A stretch of 64,000 nucleotides of DNA from Sphaeramia orbicularis (lineage: Eukaryota; Chordata; Actinopteri; Kurtiformes; Apogonidae), in the NCBI RefSeq assembly GCF_902148855.1, contig NC_043964.1, forward strand, positions 21,925,014 through 21,989,013, written 5' to 3'. The notes under the pieces are model-generated. The model searched no databases. It saw only the letters and a list, made by a program, of their open reading frames with translations, and was not told the origin of the DNA. Positions within the stretch are counted from its first letter, which is position 1, and each line of letters opens with the position of its first letter. Made by a program: the position numbers and the translations under genes. Positions 1-12,026 of the stretch are shown in pieces.

Positions 1-65
1 GTCAATGGCTTTATCTATTCTATACTGTACACACCTGTAACAATGTATTATGTGCTCCCATGCAG

Positions 66-141
66 CCAAGAGCCAGTTGTCAACACCGAGGAGTCATTTG
101 AAGTGAAGGGTTGTTCTGACGGCGCTGCCCTTGACGCTTGA
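66..141 (+). CDS. Last coding exon of an unrecognised gene (3' end only)
   Basis: A splice acceptor (TGCTCCCATGCAG) at 53-65 opens a frame of 24 complete codons that starts QEPVVNTEESFEVKG, ends DGAALDA and stops with TGA at 139-141. The first base (66) completes a codon begun in the preceding exon, outside the window. The peptide is acidic and looks like a disordered C-terminal tail; I do not recognise the family. By human synteny the neighbour here could be ZNF385C, but the tail does not look like the ZNF385 C terminus as I remember it. A minus-strand open frame over 48-260 is a shadow with no splice support. The exon is inferred from acceptor plus frame only. Confidence 0.5.
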
Positions 142-1473
142 TGCTCATGGTCAGTCTCCACATGTTGCGATTCGTTGCTGAGCTGTTCCATTTTTAGCCG
201 CTCTCGCACTGCGGAAGAGGGTGCTTCAGTCAGAGCGCCATATGACATTGCTTGTTTCACTTTTTAGTGGAGCGGAGAGAACTTTTTGTACGACTGTCCG
301 CCACTGAGCATAACGATGTTACGTCACAGACAAGTGTTTGGGATAAGTGTCACAAGTGCAACATCCACCTGTCATATTGCTGTTCATGCCCCGTGTGCTA
401 AACCCCCCACCCCCTTCCCCACTCTGAAACCCTGACCTACACATGGATATCTACAGATGTATGTCAAAACAGACTCTTGGCAGCGTCTCATAAGGACTTG
501 GAGTGCACACATCATCCTCCCCTCGACACTCATACCAAATCATGTTCTCTTAAATACAGTAATGGAGCAAATCCTATGCATTTTTCATTGTGCAATATGT
601 ATAGTTGTCTGTGATGCAGCAGTGCCATCTGTCGTGAAAACCCTGTAATTGCCATCAAGTAGTAGTGCTTCGACAAAAACCTTTCATCCGATGTACATTT
701 CTGTTCAAACCCCCCCACCCCCACCCTCTTTCCCAACTACTATAAGTTTTACTGGGTAAGTGAAGCCGCCGGATCTCCCATCATACTGATGTGATCTTCC
801 CCAGTCGCGCTACTCAGTGAACCAGCCAGCCTTTAATCGTCACTGTTTGTTTCTATTGCTCAGTGGGATCTCTGACCTAAAGAACTGAAACTTTCTTAAA
901 ATTAAGAATTTAGAGGAGGCAGATTATATGTAGAAAACCATAGAGTAACTATAAAGATTTTATCAAGAGTTGCTATTGTTATCTGTATCATAATGAACTG
1001 CTATAGATGGTAGAAGAGAGTAGATTATGTTATTGTAGGCTCTGTGCAGCATACAAGGACAAGACAAAAAACAAAACAAAACAAACAAAAAAAAAAAAAA
1101 AACGCTTTTCTTTTTTTTTTTCTCCATTTCATTTGTTATTTACATGGTTTTACCGACATGTTTTTTTTAAGTACAAGAGAAAATATTTAAACACATTATT
1201 TGAGTGTTCTCTTTTTGTTTCTTGTTAACGGTGACTGAATTAATAATCTAATTCAAGGCCTTTTTAAGACAATATCCTAACGTCACATTAGCCAGGCCTT
1301 CTCAGGGGTGACAGGTTGAACAAATGCTACCATGACCATCCATTCAGGGTATCCCTCCATGGCTCTAGAGAGCAGGAAACACTGTACACATGGATGGACT
1401 GTCAAAAAAAAAACAAAAAAAAATTACAGTGCTGTACAATAGAGAGGACAAGGGATGGATTTTGGAAAATAAA
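142..1473 (+). other. Probable 3' UTR of the upstream gene, ending at a poly(A) signal
   Basis: Non-coding sequence follows the TGA at 139-141, with no recognised repeat up to an AATAAA at 1468-1473. A-rich and T-rich tracts occur near 1065-1115. The UTR assignment is inferred from position and the poly(A) signal. Confidence 0.35.
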
Positions 1474-2470
1474 GCTTTTAGAACTTGTAAAAAAAAATGT
1501 TTTAATGGTTATGTAAATGTTTTTTTCTGTGTGTGTGAACAAATGTGTGTGTGTCAAAATGAAAAACAACATTTCAGGAGGCAATACTTTGATTCAAATT
1601 GATGTCTGAGCAATAACAATATGCGTGTGGGTGTTTGAGGGAAAAACAACCAGAAAAAAAAAAAAAAAAAAAAGACATGACAGAAAATCCAGGCAGATGA
1701 TTGCTGATGAATAAACAGTGATAACATGAAGACTCACATTTAGGAAGGTGCTCCAAATTGCACTTGCAGTCTTTCTTTGATCAGTTGCTGTTTTGTATAA
1801 TTGAATACGACAGAGAGGATGTTAAAAAAAGAAAATAAGACTGGTTTTAAAATACTGTTTATTAATCTGAGCTGACCTCCTAAGAGTCGGGGAAAATAGA
1901 AATAAAACTGAGACGTAGCAGCGGTTTTATGAGATTTTTTAAGTTTGCAGGTGCTGGTCTGCAAGGTTCTTTGAAAGTGTTGGACACCCTCACAGCATCT
2001 GTTCATGTGACAACCCACAGCTACTCATTTTCCACTCATTTCGGGAAACAGTGTGTCACAGCAGGATTGGTGTTTAGCCAGGAGAGAGAGTTGAAAGTAA
2101 ATGGAAACAAGTTAAAGCTACCACGTCTGAGCATCTGTGGCTCACGATGCAGTCATGGAATAATACACCTGAGTGGTTGATGGGGTTTATACACAAGCTA
2201 ATCTCCTTTATCTTCACGGTATTCTTCACAGATGGTAATTCACAGTACATCTGGCCTGACTCCAGCTACTGCAGAAAGATTTGATACTGAACAGTGAATC
2301 ATCACAATTATGGAGCAGCTCAGCGTCCTACTGTTGTTGACATCCTCTGTCCTTTTGCCAACGTGATACTGTATTAACTATCTGCTGTGCTGGGCTCCGT
2401 CACGTCCCCAAACTAACTCTGACACAGTGAAACCAGGCAAAGAAGTGTCTGCAGTGACGAATCCACAGCT
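1474..2470. other. Intergenic stretch, nothing recognised
   Basis: AT-rich unique-looking sequence with homopolymer tracts (for example A-rich at 1653-1673). No splice-bounded frame, RNA gene or known repeat was seen. Confidence 0.4.
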
Positions 2471-2658
2471 TTAACCCATAAATACCCAAACGTCCACCAG
2501 CGACCAGAAGCATATACTGATATGAAATGTTCCTGTTGATGCACTAATTCTATCAATATGTGTAAATAATTGGTGTAAAATGCAGTTATTCATCTTTTCA
2601 TGGTCATCGGATATGACCCATTTGGACGTGAACATGGAAACACTGTCATCTTCTAAAG

Positions 2659-3322
2659 CACAGGTGTCAAACATGTGGCCCGGGGGCTAAATCCGGCCCG
2701 CCAAAGGGTCCAGTCCGGCCCTTGGGATGAATTTGTGAAATGCAAAAATTCCACTAAGATATTAACAATCCTTTTAGTTCAGGTTCCACATTCAGACCAA
2801 TTCAATCTCAAGTGGGCAGGACCAGTAAAATACTATCATAATAACACAAAAACAACAACTCCAAATTTTCTCGTTGTAAATGTAAATATTTGCAACTATT
2901 TACACTAAAACAAAGTATAATTTCACAAAAAATGTGAAGAACCCGAACAAATATGAACAACCTGAAATATCTTAAGAGAAGTAAGTACAATTTTAACAAG
3001 ATTCTGTCTGTTTCTAAATGTTTTTGTGTATTTGTAGAACCACTGTGATCTGTAAGTTATAATGTACATGTGTAAATGATAAACTGAGGCAGAATATTGT
3101 TAAAATTACACTTATGTTTTTTCAGTTTGTTCATGTTATTCACATCTTTTGAAAGGATAGTTTGTAGATGTAAACCTTTTCATAATGTATAAAAAACAGA
3201 GAGAAAAGTTTGGAGTTGACACTATTTATATATTATTATGTTATTATTTTACTGGTTCGGCCCACTTCAGATCAAATTTAGCTGAATGTGGCCCCTGAAA
3301 TAAAATGAGTTTGACAACCTTG
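2659..3322. mobile_element. hAT-like non-autonomous element A, copy 1
   Basis: It starts CACAGGTGTCAAACATG and ends GAGTTTGACAACCTTG, imperfect inverted termini of the CAGAGGTGTCAAACTCAT type. It is flanked by the 8-bp duplication TTCTAAAG (2651-2658) / TTCTACAG (3323-3330), seven of eight matching. Family B copies without this insertion read CTTCTACAA(C/T)ATTGATTC at the same place, so they serve as empty sites. A second copy lies at 32445-33098. No coding capacity seen. Confidence 0.75.
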
Positions 3323-3571
3323 TTCTACAGCATTGATTCATTAGTAAAACCCATGGAGCTGGATCATTGACAGTGGATGGAGACACTGGATTTATGTTCA
3401 GTTAATGATAGATTTGCTGGAAAAGTCACTTTTTCTTCATTTTTTTCTGTTTTAATAAAATAACCTTTGAATTTACTCTTGAGTTTTCATGAGCATCCAA
3501 ATTAAATATAGGAATTTACAGTGAAAAATTTAAAATTCAGAAGATAATATAATAAATGGTGATAAATCACT

Positions 3572-3836
3572 TACTTCTGCCTGTTAAAGGGAAGTTTTTC
3601 CTCGCCACTGTCACCAGTCACAAGTGTTTGCTCCTGGAGGATTCTGTTGGGTTTCTGTAAATTGACTTAGAGTCTGGTTTTGACCAACTCTATATATAAA
3701 ATGTCAAGAGATAACTTTTTTGTGATCTGGCGCTATATAAATAAAATTTGATTGATTGAGTGATTTAATTGGTTTTCCCCTGTAAGTCGCTTTGGAAAAA
3801 AGCGTCTGCCAAATGCGTAAACATAAACATAAACTT
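3572..3836 (+). mobile_element. LINE/SINE 3' tail fragments inserted in family B copy 1
   Basis: Two familiar fish retroposon tails lie in tandem. One ends GGCGCTATATAAATAAAATT followed by GATT repeats (about 3572-3760). The other contains GTAAGTCGCTTTGG and AGCGTCTGCCAAATGCG (3784-3818), the tail type of L2-clade LINEs and V-SINEs. ACTTAC occurs on both sides and may be the target duplication. The family name is from memory. Confidence 0.5.
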
Positions 3837-4264
3837 ACGAAAGGCTAAATAGAGGAAAAAATTCATTTGGGAACTGCGCAAAAGTAACACTGGGTCTTAA
3901 TGGGTTAAATATCATCAGATATGACCCATTTGGACGTTCAGAGGTTCTGTAGTTACCGTGGAAACACTGTCATTTTCTACAACATTAATTTACCCATAAA
4001 ATCCATGGAGTTTGATCAATAACAGTGGATGGACACACTGGATTTATGTTCAGTTAATGATAGATTTGCTGAAAAAGTCACTTTTTCTTCATTTTTTTCT
4101 GTTTTCATATAATAACCAATATAATAATAATTATATATTATAATAATTTACTCTAGAGCTTTCGTGAGCAACCAAATTAAATATAGGAATTTACAGTGAA
4201 AAATGTAAAATTCAAAGGATAATATTATAATAAATGTTGATAAATCACTCAAGAAAGGTTAAAT

Positions 4265-5254
4265 CAGTAGTTCTCAACCTTTTTTGGCTCATGACCCCAT
4301 TTTAACATCACAAATTTCTGGCGACCCCAGACACTCAAAACTGAGACTTTTTTTGTTTTTGTTTTTTTTGCTAAAATTAATTTGTTTTTGATCATGTAAT
4401 AGTTTGCTATACTATGTTGCAAATAAACATTAATTTTAGTCAACATTTAGTCTATATAATGTATATTATTATGGACAGAGGCAGAAAAGCCAGGTGTAGA
4501 TTACTGCAAAAAGTAATAATTTGATTTTCCATGGTCAGGATATGTACAGTCAGTCCATCTTGGATTTACAAGGCTGACAATTAATACTGAACAAACAAGA
4601 ACTCAAACTATGAATTATGAAAGAGCTGCAGCCTCTGAAACTGACCACAATGAACATTTGAAAGATAAACAGTACCACAGTGCTTCAGTTTCAGCTTCAC
4701 AGTTTGTCATGTCTGTTATGGATTGTGATTGTCTCTCTCAACTCACCATATATTTTTTATTTGTAAGTTTTGATTTTTTTCTTCTTTTTTTTTTTAATCA
4801 TTCATTCATTCATTTTCTGAACCCGCTTTATCCTCACTAGGGTCACGGGGGTCGCTTGGAGCCTATCCCAGCTACATAGGGGCGAAGGCGGGGTACACCC
4901 TGGACAAGTCGCCAGTTCATCGCAGGGCTGACATATAGAGACAAACAATCACTCTCACATTCACACCTATGGGCAATTTAGATTAACCAATTAACCTATT
5001 AGTGCATGTTTTTGGATTGTGGGAGGAAGCCGGAGTACCCGGAGAGAACCCACGCAGACACAGGGAGAACATGCAAACTCCACACAGAAAGGTCCCACCC
5101 CCCCGTCGACTGGTGTTGGAATCGAACCCAGGACCTTCTTGCTGTGAGGCACGAGTGCTAACCACTGCACCACCGTGTCGCCCTTTTTTTAATCAGTTAC
5201 TAGAAATTTCAAGTGACCCACATGGGGTCCCAACCCTAAGGTTGAAAAACACTG
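4265..5254. mobile_element. hAT-like non-autonomous element C
   Basis: The left end CAGTAGTTCTCAACCTT and right end AAGGTTGAAAAACACTG are inverted. Flanks are GGTTAAAT (4257-4264) and GGTTAAAC (5255-5262), a 7/8 match to an 8-bp duplication as expected for hAT. It lies within family B copy 2 and itself holds repeat D at 4801-5183. Confidence 0.7.
4801..5183 (+). mobile_element. Common teleost retroposon-like repeat D
   Basis: A 383-bp unit that starts with ATTC repeats and CTGAACCCGCTTTATCC, contains GGTACACCCTGGACAAGTCG and GAGAACATGCAAACTCCAC, and ends ACCACCGTGTCGCCC. It is flanked by a 12-bp direct repeat TTTTTTTAATCA (4789-4800 and 5184-5195), which suggests target-primed insertion like a SINE. 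Widespread in fish; I do not assign a database name. Confidence 0.65.
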
Positions 5255-5320
5255 GGTTAAACAGGGAAAAAATTCATTTGGGAACTACCACAAAAGTCGC
5301 ACTGGGTCTTTAAGGGTTAA

Positions 5321-5788
5321 ATATGAACATGTGAAAAAATAATTGGTGTAAAATGCAGTTTATCATCTTTTCATGGTCATCAGATATGACCCATTTGGAC
5401 GTTCAGAGGCTCTGTAGTGAACATGGAAACACCGTCATCTTCTACAATATTGATTCATCAGTAAAACCCATGGAGTTGGATCAATGACAGTGGATGGAAA
5501 TGCTTAGTTTATGTTTAAGTAATGATAGATTTGACTGAAAAAGGCTTTTTTTTTTCCAGGTTTTCTCTGTTTTTGATACAATAAACCTCAACTTTAATAT
5601 GAGCTTTTATGAACATCCATATGATCAGTAGATTAAATATAGGAAAATACCTGATTTTCACTGGAAAAATGCAAAATACAGAGGATAATATAATAAATGA
5701 TGAAAAATCTCAGAGGAAAGGTTAAATATAGAGGAAAAAAATCATTTGGGATCTGACACAAAAGTAGCGCTGGGTCTTTATGGGTTAA
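5321..5788. mobile_element. piggyBac-like MITE family B, copy 3 (left end missing)
   Basis: It starts within the family sequence (AATAATTGGTGTAAAATGCAG) immediately after the TTAA of copy 2 and ends TGGGTCTTTATGGGTTAA (TTAA 5785-5788). The head-to-tail arrangement of three copies with two missing left ends looks like tandem duplication or recombination, not three insertions. Confidence 0.65.
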
Positions 5789-5852
5789 TCTATTATGTCT
5801 TAAGTTGTGTGAGCTCTGTAGTCTCTGTATTAATTGCCTACTTTCATTTGTA

Positions 5853-6054
5853 GGAGAGCTTGTGGATTATATATTGATGTTGTCCTCCATGTCCCAGACC
5901 GTGAAGCCAGACAATTCTTTGTGCAAATGGAAGATAAGCACAACATCAAGTCAAGCAGCTCCTGTGGTGCCAATCAAAGGAAATCAGTCGGATCCGCAGC
6001 TCGTACTAAAGCCAGCGCAGTGGCAGAAGGACAGGATGACCTTGCCATGATGTG
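5853..6054 (+). other. Possible orphan 3'-terminal exon
   Basis: An acceptor-like TTTCATTTGTAG is followed by an open frame containing YIDVVLHVPDREARQFF and ending GQDDLAMM before TGA at 6053-6055. The composition is protein-like (mixed charge, KH and KR clusters), but a second frame is open almost as long and no homologue is recognised. It could be a terminal exon of the upstream gene or chance. Confidence 0.15.
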
Positions 6055-6186
6055 ACACGGTTATATCCGCCATATTGATCCATTATCTTATCTAAACACT
6101 CTCCATTGGAGGGTGTGACACTCTTTATCTGCTGTGGTGGTGGTCGGCCACTGCTCCCTCAGTTAAGAGTTGTCCCACATAATATA

Positions 6187-7909
6187 TACAGAAAATTATT
6201 GGACCACCCTGGTTTTCTTCAATATCTTGTTCATTTTAATGCCTGGTACAACTAAAGGTACATTTGTTTGAACAAATATAATGATAACAACAAAAATAAC
6301 CCATAATAGTTTAATTTATGAGCTGATATCTAGCCATTTTCCATGTTTTTTTTTTAATAATAGGGTGAGAAACACAGATGGACAGTCCACCACTTTTTGA
6401 TTCATAACTTTTGAACCAGACAAGTTTAAGACAAATATTACATAGAATTGGAAAGGTCTAAATGTCATTTTAAACATACTCAAAGGGCAAAATTTAGTTT
6501 CAAGTTTTTTTAAATGAAAAATATTACAAAACTACTGCGTCACAGATGGACAAAAAATTAACATCTATTTTTTGCAAGAATTACAAAATTCTCAAAAGTG
6601 AAGTTCCTAATGACATTTTTATCTTAAAATGAATGAATGAATTTATTTTGGTTTGTACATCAATCATAACAAACACAACACCAAAAAAGGAATTGACTAG
6701 AAGCAAAAGCGTATCTTTTTTGCCTATCCTTCTCACCTGATACACCGCTTACATCAACTTAAATGTGGACAGCATCGAGCATTCACACCATAAAAAAAAA
6801 AAAAAAAATCAACAGTAACAAAACATATCTACCATCTCAATTCAATATTCCTAAATAACTTTAAACTTAAGGCACTTTTTTTTTTTAAATTTTACATTTT
6901 GTCAAACGAGTGAATAACTTAAATGCAACATCAGGTCCATTCCAGTTTCACACCCACAACCCCAGTCCATCTAGACTTCACATTTGTTCTCCCTTTAGTC
7001 CACTCACAAATATGAAAACCTCTGAAATTATAATTACTCTCTTTTAATTCCAAGAAATCCCAAATGGCATTTGGGACAATACTATTTGTATCCCTCATCT
7101 TCCATATACCTATTTAGAAACAATTTTTTATTCAGTGTAAACCTTAAACCCTCTATTTTACAACCTAATAATTGGTTAGAGGAAAAAAAAAAATTTAATC
7201 ATGCCTAAATAGCAAGAGTTTTGACAAATGGCAGCGTCATGGATGGACGACTAAAGTAAAAATCAAATTAAACAGTTTTTATTTCAATAATCAATATCAT
7301 AGACATTTTTTTTTTGTTTTTTTGTTTTTTTTTACAACATTATTTACAACATTCAAATAATATTAACATTATATTCAAGTGTATTTTGCATAGATATATG
7401 CATTTATTAATTTTAAGCACTGTGTGTTTAGAATATGACATAAATAATATAATAGTCAAATATCAATGTATTTGGAATAAATGTAGTTTATTTGTGAGAG
7501 TTTATAAAATAAACCCAGAATGACGGCAGAAAACTGTGTCACTTTCCAAACATTCACACTCATAAAACTCCTCAAATTTTTTTCACAATTTTTTTCTCAT
7601 TTCAAAATACATTTTCCTGAAAATATGACTAATTGCCTACCCAAAAATATAAATTTGGTGTCGATGATTGTAATTAAATTTTTTTGACCAGATGTTAACC
7701 TTCCCTTGACTTTGCTCAGTAACCAAAATCACTTCAGTTCTTCCATCAATAGCTATAGCATTGTACTGCCAAAAAAAGTGTTTTTAGGCATTCCATGTTT
7801 TCTTTTCTGTCTGTTTTAGTCACATGATACACACAGGAGTTAGAACTGGATCGCATAACCACTGTTTTTGATGACTTTTGATGGTCTAATAATTTTTTCC
7901 GTGACTGTA
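6187..7909. mobile_element. Tc1-like MITE M, copy 1, split by an unknown insertion of about 1.37 kb
   Basis: The left part (6187-6345) carries AAAATTATTGGACCACCC; the right part (about 7716-7909) ends GGTCTAATAATTTTTTCC then GTGACTGTATA. The two ends are inverted copies and TA flanks them, as in Tc1/mariner. Another copy runs 63667 to the window edge and a fragment lies at 16716-16848. The central 6350-7715 block is AT-rich, has no clear inverted termini, and is unassigned; it contains a GAATGAATGAATTTATTTTG start typical of fish LINE 3' ends near 6630. Confidence 0.6.
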
Positions 7910-7967
7910 TATATAACATATAATTACAAAGCAATGGAGGAGAAAACGTAACAAGGGATGTTTCACT

Positions 7968-9858
7968 CAAGGTTATAATAGTTTTGGATTTTTAATTATA
8001 GTTTAGTTTTAATTAGTTTTGACTTTTTTTTCTCTTATTCAGTTAATTTTAATTAGTTTTTAGAGCAGGTTTGTTAGTTTTTATTAGTTATCGTTTTTTT
8101 CTGAATGCTTAGTTTTAGTTTAGTTTAGTTTAGTTTTAGTATTAGTTTTAGTTATTTCATATATTTTATCTTCCTCATCATCCTATTCAAAGAAATTAGT
8201 GAGGCGCGGATATGGGTTACCCTGGACACTTTATTTGGGGGTCGGGTTAGGGCGGCTCATGGACTGAGCAGAGACACAATGTACCGTACAATGTATAAAT
8301 TCCCTATAGCAGGTTGAGGGGGGGTGCAATCCATACACAACGTCACTTACGTGAAACAATGCGAAGATGTGCAAAGCATGAGAGGTGATGCACAAAGCAG
8401 CCAGCAGTTAAACCAGATACAAACATATATAACCAGCTAACCAGCAGTTAAAGCAGATAGAAACATATATAAACCAGCTAACCAGCAGTTAAACCAGATA
8501 GAAACATATATAACCAGCTAACCAGCAGTTAAACCAGATACAAACATATATAACCAGCTAACCAGCAGTTAAACCAGATAGAAACATATATAACCAGCTA
8601 ACCAGCAGTTAAAGCAGATAGAAACATATATAAACCAGCTAACCAGCAGTTAAAGCAGATAGAAACATATATAAACCAGCTAACCAGCAGTTAAAGCAGA
8701 TAGAAACATATACAAACCAGCTAACCAGCAGTTAAAGCAGATAGGAACCTATTATAAACCAGCTAACCAGCAGTTAAAGCAGATACAAACATATATAAAC
8801 CAGCTAACCAGCAGTTAAACCAGATAGAAACATATATAACCAGCTAACCAGCAGTTAAAGCAGATAGAAACATATATAACCAGCTAACCAGCAGTTAAAG
8901 CAGATAGAAACATATACAAACCAGCTAACCAGCAGTTAAAGCAGATAGAAACATATACAAACCAGCTAACCAGCAGTTAAAGCAGATAGAAACATATACA
9001 AACCAGCTAACCAGCAGTTAAAGCAGATAGGAACCTATTATAAACCAGCTAACCAGCAGTTAAAGCAGATAGAAACATATATAAACCACTTATAAACATA
9101 TATAACCCAGTTCCTCATCAGTAAACCACACCTTAGCAGATCTCTCATCTCTTAATCATCTCCAGTTCCATTATTAGCCAACTTTGCTTCAGTTCAGTTC
9201 AGCTAGCTGTTGCTAGTAACATCAAACGTTTTTTACCATTCTAACAGGTTCCATACCTCTGTAATTGGATTAGTTTTCATCCTCCTCTTTTCTCCTCTTC
9301 TAAACTTTGCAGTTCAGGGCTTGGAAGGTCTTTTCATGGTGATAAACTCTCCAGTTTTTACCTGGATGCTAGTTCAACACTGACTCTGTCCTTTAGCTCT
9401 GCTCTGTCTCTGTCACTCATGCGCACACACACGGTACGCCAAAAAAAAAAAAAAACCCGACCCATGTATCACTACAGTAAACCCCAGACAGGACTGTGCT
9501 GCTGTATCCCAGCTTTAGTCTGTATGTTCCAGGTAGAGTGGGGACCAGAAGACCACTGGAAACCACCAGTGACCAGACATGACAGACTGTGAAGTGTTGT
9601 ATGGTGTTACCAGCTAAAACTGCTGGAGCGAAATAAATTAATTTCATATCAATCCGACATTGACAAAGACGAAAACGAAGGGAATTGTATCCATAATTTT
9701 TATACGTTTTAGTTAGTTTTGTAAGCTCACGATACAGTTTCAGTTAGTTATCGTCTTTTTCTTTTAATTAGAGTTTTTATTAATTTCAGTTAACGAAAAT
9801 GTTTTTTCAATTTTAGTTTTCGTCATTTCGTTCGTTTTCGTTAACGATAATAACCTTG
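7968..9858. mobile_element. Non-autonomous hAT element carrying a minisatellite
   Basis: A perfect 8-bp target duplication GTTTCACT (7960-7967 and 9859-9866) brackets the element. It starts CAAGGTTATAATAG and ends GATAATAACCTTG, inverted termini with the CA...TG ends of hAT elements. Subterminal AGTTTTAGTT-rich blocks occupy 7980-8160 and 9690-9850. No transposase frame was seen in the 1.9 kb. A 41-bp minisatellite fills 8401-9090. Confidence 0.8.
8401..9090 (+). repeat. Minisatellite, 40-41 bp unit, 17 copies, inside the hAT element
   Basis: The core CAGCAGTTAAA recurs 17 times, each followed by (C/G)CAGATA(G/C)AAACATATA and AACCAGCTAAC. A rare variant, GGAACCTATTATAAACC, occurs in two units about 288 bp (seven units) apart, with similar preceding units, so a block of several units seems to have been duplicated. 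Confidence 0.9.
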
Positions 9859-10062
9859 GTTTCACTTCCACATTTAAATAAATTTTATGTCACGTCACAG
9901 TAATTATTATACCCCCACTCGCTCCAGAGGGATGTAAATATATCAGGAACCCAGATTTTTGTCCAACCCATTTCTCAGAGTGTTCACCCAATGCTTTTCA
10001 AATTTGATACACATAGTTTTTAACACTAGGAGAGGTGTAGTGCACAGTTTGATGGCTGAATA

Positions 10063-10101
<39 letters not shown>

Positions 10102-10265
10102 TTTTTAGAAATTTTTTAACTTTGTCCAACTGATTTTTCAAACACTATTCACCTGATTCTTTTCGAATTTGACACGTATTGTTTATATGTGTCTTTCTCT
10201 CAATTTTTGCAGTTTTATTTTATAAATTTTTGAAAGTTTTTGAAAAGATTGAAAGTAAAGACTCA

Positions 10266-10502
10266 AAACTAGAAGCACTCTGAGAGCGCAGACCTCCGCC
10301 AAGGCTGATCAGTGCCCCCCCCCCCCCCGATCACCACCAAAATTTAATCATTTCTTCCTTATCCCATTTCATTTCCAACAAACCCTGAAAATTTCATCCA
10401 AATCTGTCCATAACTTTTTGAGTTATGTTGCACACTAACGGATAGACAAACAAACAAACAAACAAACCCTGGCAAAAACATAACCTCCTTGGCGGAGGTA
10501 AT
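10266..10502. repeat. Interspersed repeat H, copy 1
   Basis: Contains GAGAGCGCAGACCTCCGCCA at the left and CCTTGGCGGAGGTAAT at the right, with CACCACCAAAATTTAATC and TTTTTGAGTTATGTTGCACA between. Other copies: 58351-58741, 61601-61817 and 61842-62052. The CCTCCGCCAAGG / CCTTGGCGGAGG ends are inverted. The class is uncertain. Confidence 0.6.
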
Positions 10503-11389
10503 TAATTCCTGTGTAGGCAGGGCATTAGTGAACAGGAGGGGCAAAGTGTTGTGTGACCTGGTGGGGGTATTAGAAAGGTCCATAGTTTTTCACTTGTTCA
10601 TATTCAATAAAAGTAAAAGGATAAAGGTTGCAAATGGAAATGTTTTAGCAGAGATGGGTAGTAAGTTTTTTCACAAAATTGTACTGACTTAATGTATGAT
10701 AAATTTAAGTTTTCTTATATTGACTTAATTTTTTGTATGTTTTTTTTTTTAGTGCATTAGGAGCTTTAATTTAATTTCTGTTTTTAGGTTGTATTTTTGT
10801 TTTTATTTTTTATGTTTGTTCTAACTTTTAAGCTATGAAGAGAACCTTGAATTACAGAAGTGGATGAAAAAAAAAACAAGATTTACAAAAATGTTGTGTA
10901 TTAAATGTCACATCATGCACAATCATTTTATCCTTGTTTACTACAAACCATTAACATTAGATGAAAGCAAAGTTAATTTTTACGGCACTTGTGTTTTGTT
11001 TAAGTTTATGTAGTTTTATGTAATTTTTTATTTTCACGTCAATCAGCAAAATAGGGTTTTTTTGCAGCTATAGTGTATTTTATTTTAATTACAGTAACAA
11101 TGGTACTTCGTAGTGACTATAACTTATATTTGTAAATTATATTTGAGTACATTCATGTGACAAAAAAACACACATTTGCTTCATTATATTTCATTACATT
11201 GTTTCGTTTTAAGAAGCACACATTCAGTTTTTGTCTTAACACTATCTACTGTTTATTTATGAGATGATATGACATGTGCTTTATTTCTTCAGATGAACAT
11301 TTTACAGCATAGTGACTGTTTTTTGAAAGAATAAAGCAGATCAAAATTGCTCATGATTATTTTTAATAAATACTTAAATAGTGCTGTTA
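10503..11389. other. Intergenic stretch, nothing recognised
   Basis: AT-rich sequence without a supported gene, RNA or repeat family. Confidence 0.4.
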
Positions 11390-11397
11390 CTTATGAT

Positions 11398-11955
11398 TAG
11401 AGCTGTAACAATTACCGGTATTATGGTAAACCGTGGTAAAATTGCAGATGGTTAGTATCACCGTTTAAATTCTAATTATCATGATAACCGTGTTTGATTT
11501 CCGCACTTTTAGGGGAACAATCCCTATGTAAAGGTCTGCTTTTATGTCAAATATTTGAGCATAGTTTTAATGTATTATCATTTTGATTTTATATTCCTAA
11601 TATTTGGAAACAATATTCACTTTTAAAGTATTTGAAAAGGTTCGTTAAGCATCTGTGTGTTATTTATGCAATAAATTATATACATTTTTCAAATCAGATT
11701 TTATATATTTTGTGTTTTCTGGCCTTTTATGTTGATATAGTAGGTTAAAGTGAAAAATAATAGACAGATGAGATAGATGAAGTTGTGCTGAAAAACAAAA
11801 GATACCAAACATGGGTATAGTAAACATTTGTTTATATAGTATATAAAGGCAAAATTAAAAGTACTGAAAAAAAGACAAAATAGGCTCAGACCACTAGGGG
11901 TTAATAGTTGAATGTTTCTGCCAACAGAAAGTACATTGTGCCTATTATTTTATCA

Positions 11956-12026
<71 letters not shown>

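Larger units (their letters stand above)
2471..3908. mobile_element. piggyBac-like MITE family B, copy 1 (complete, with nested insertions)
   Basis: TTAA at both ends (2471-2474 and 3905-3908) encloses inverted termini: CCCATAAATACCCA on the left and TGGGTCTTAATGGG on the right. TTAA targets with CCC/GGG ends are the piggyBac hallmark. No transposase is encoded. Related copies lie at 12676-13198, 37098-37638, 39130-39685 and 58862-59850. This copy is interrupted by a hAT-like element (2659-3322) and by LINE/SINE tail material (about 3572-3836). Confidence 0.75.
3909..5320. mobile_element. piggyBac-like MITE family B, copy 2 (left end missing)
   Basis: This copy begins inside the family consensus at ATCAGATATGACCC, directly after the right TTAA of copy 1, and ends with TGGGTCTTTAAGGGTTAA (TTAA 5317-5320). 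Same orientation as copies 1 and 3. A hAT-like element (4265-5254) sits inside it. Confidence 0.65.

Noticed and set aside
2471-3908. LTR-type element suggested by long similar blocks in the 2.4-5.8 kb region
   Set aside because: The blocks are copies of a TTAA-flanked MITE with inverted, not direct, ends; no LTR, primer-binding site or gag/pol signal.
8401-9090. CRISPR-like array of about 40-bp repeats
   Set aside because: Units abut without unique spacers, lie inside a hAT element, and the genome is vertebrate: a minisatellite.
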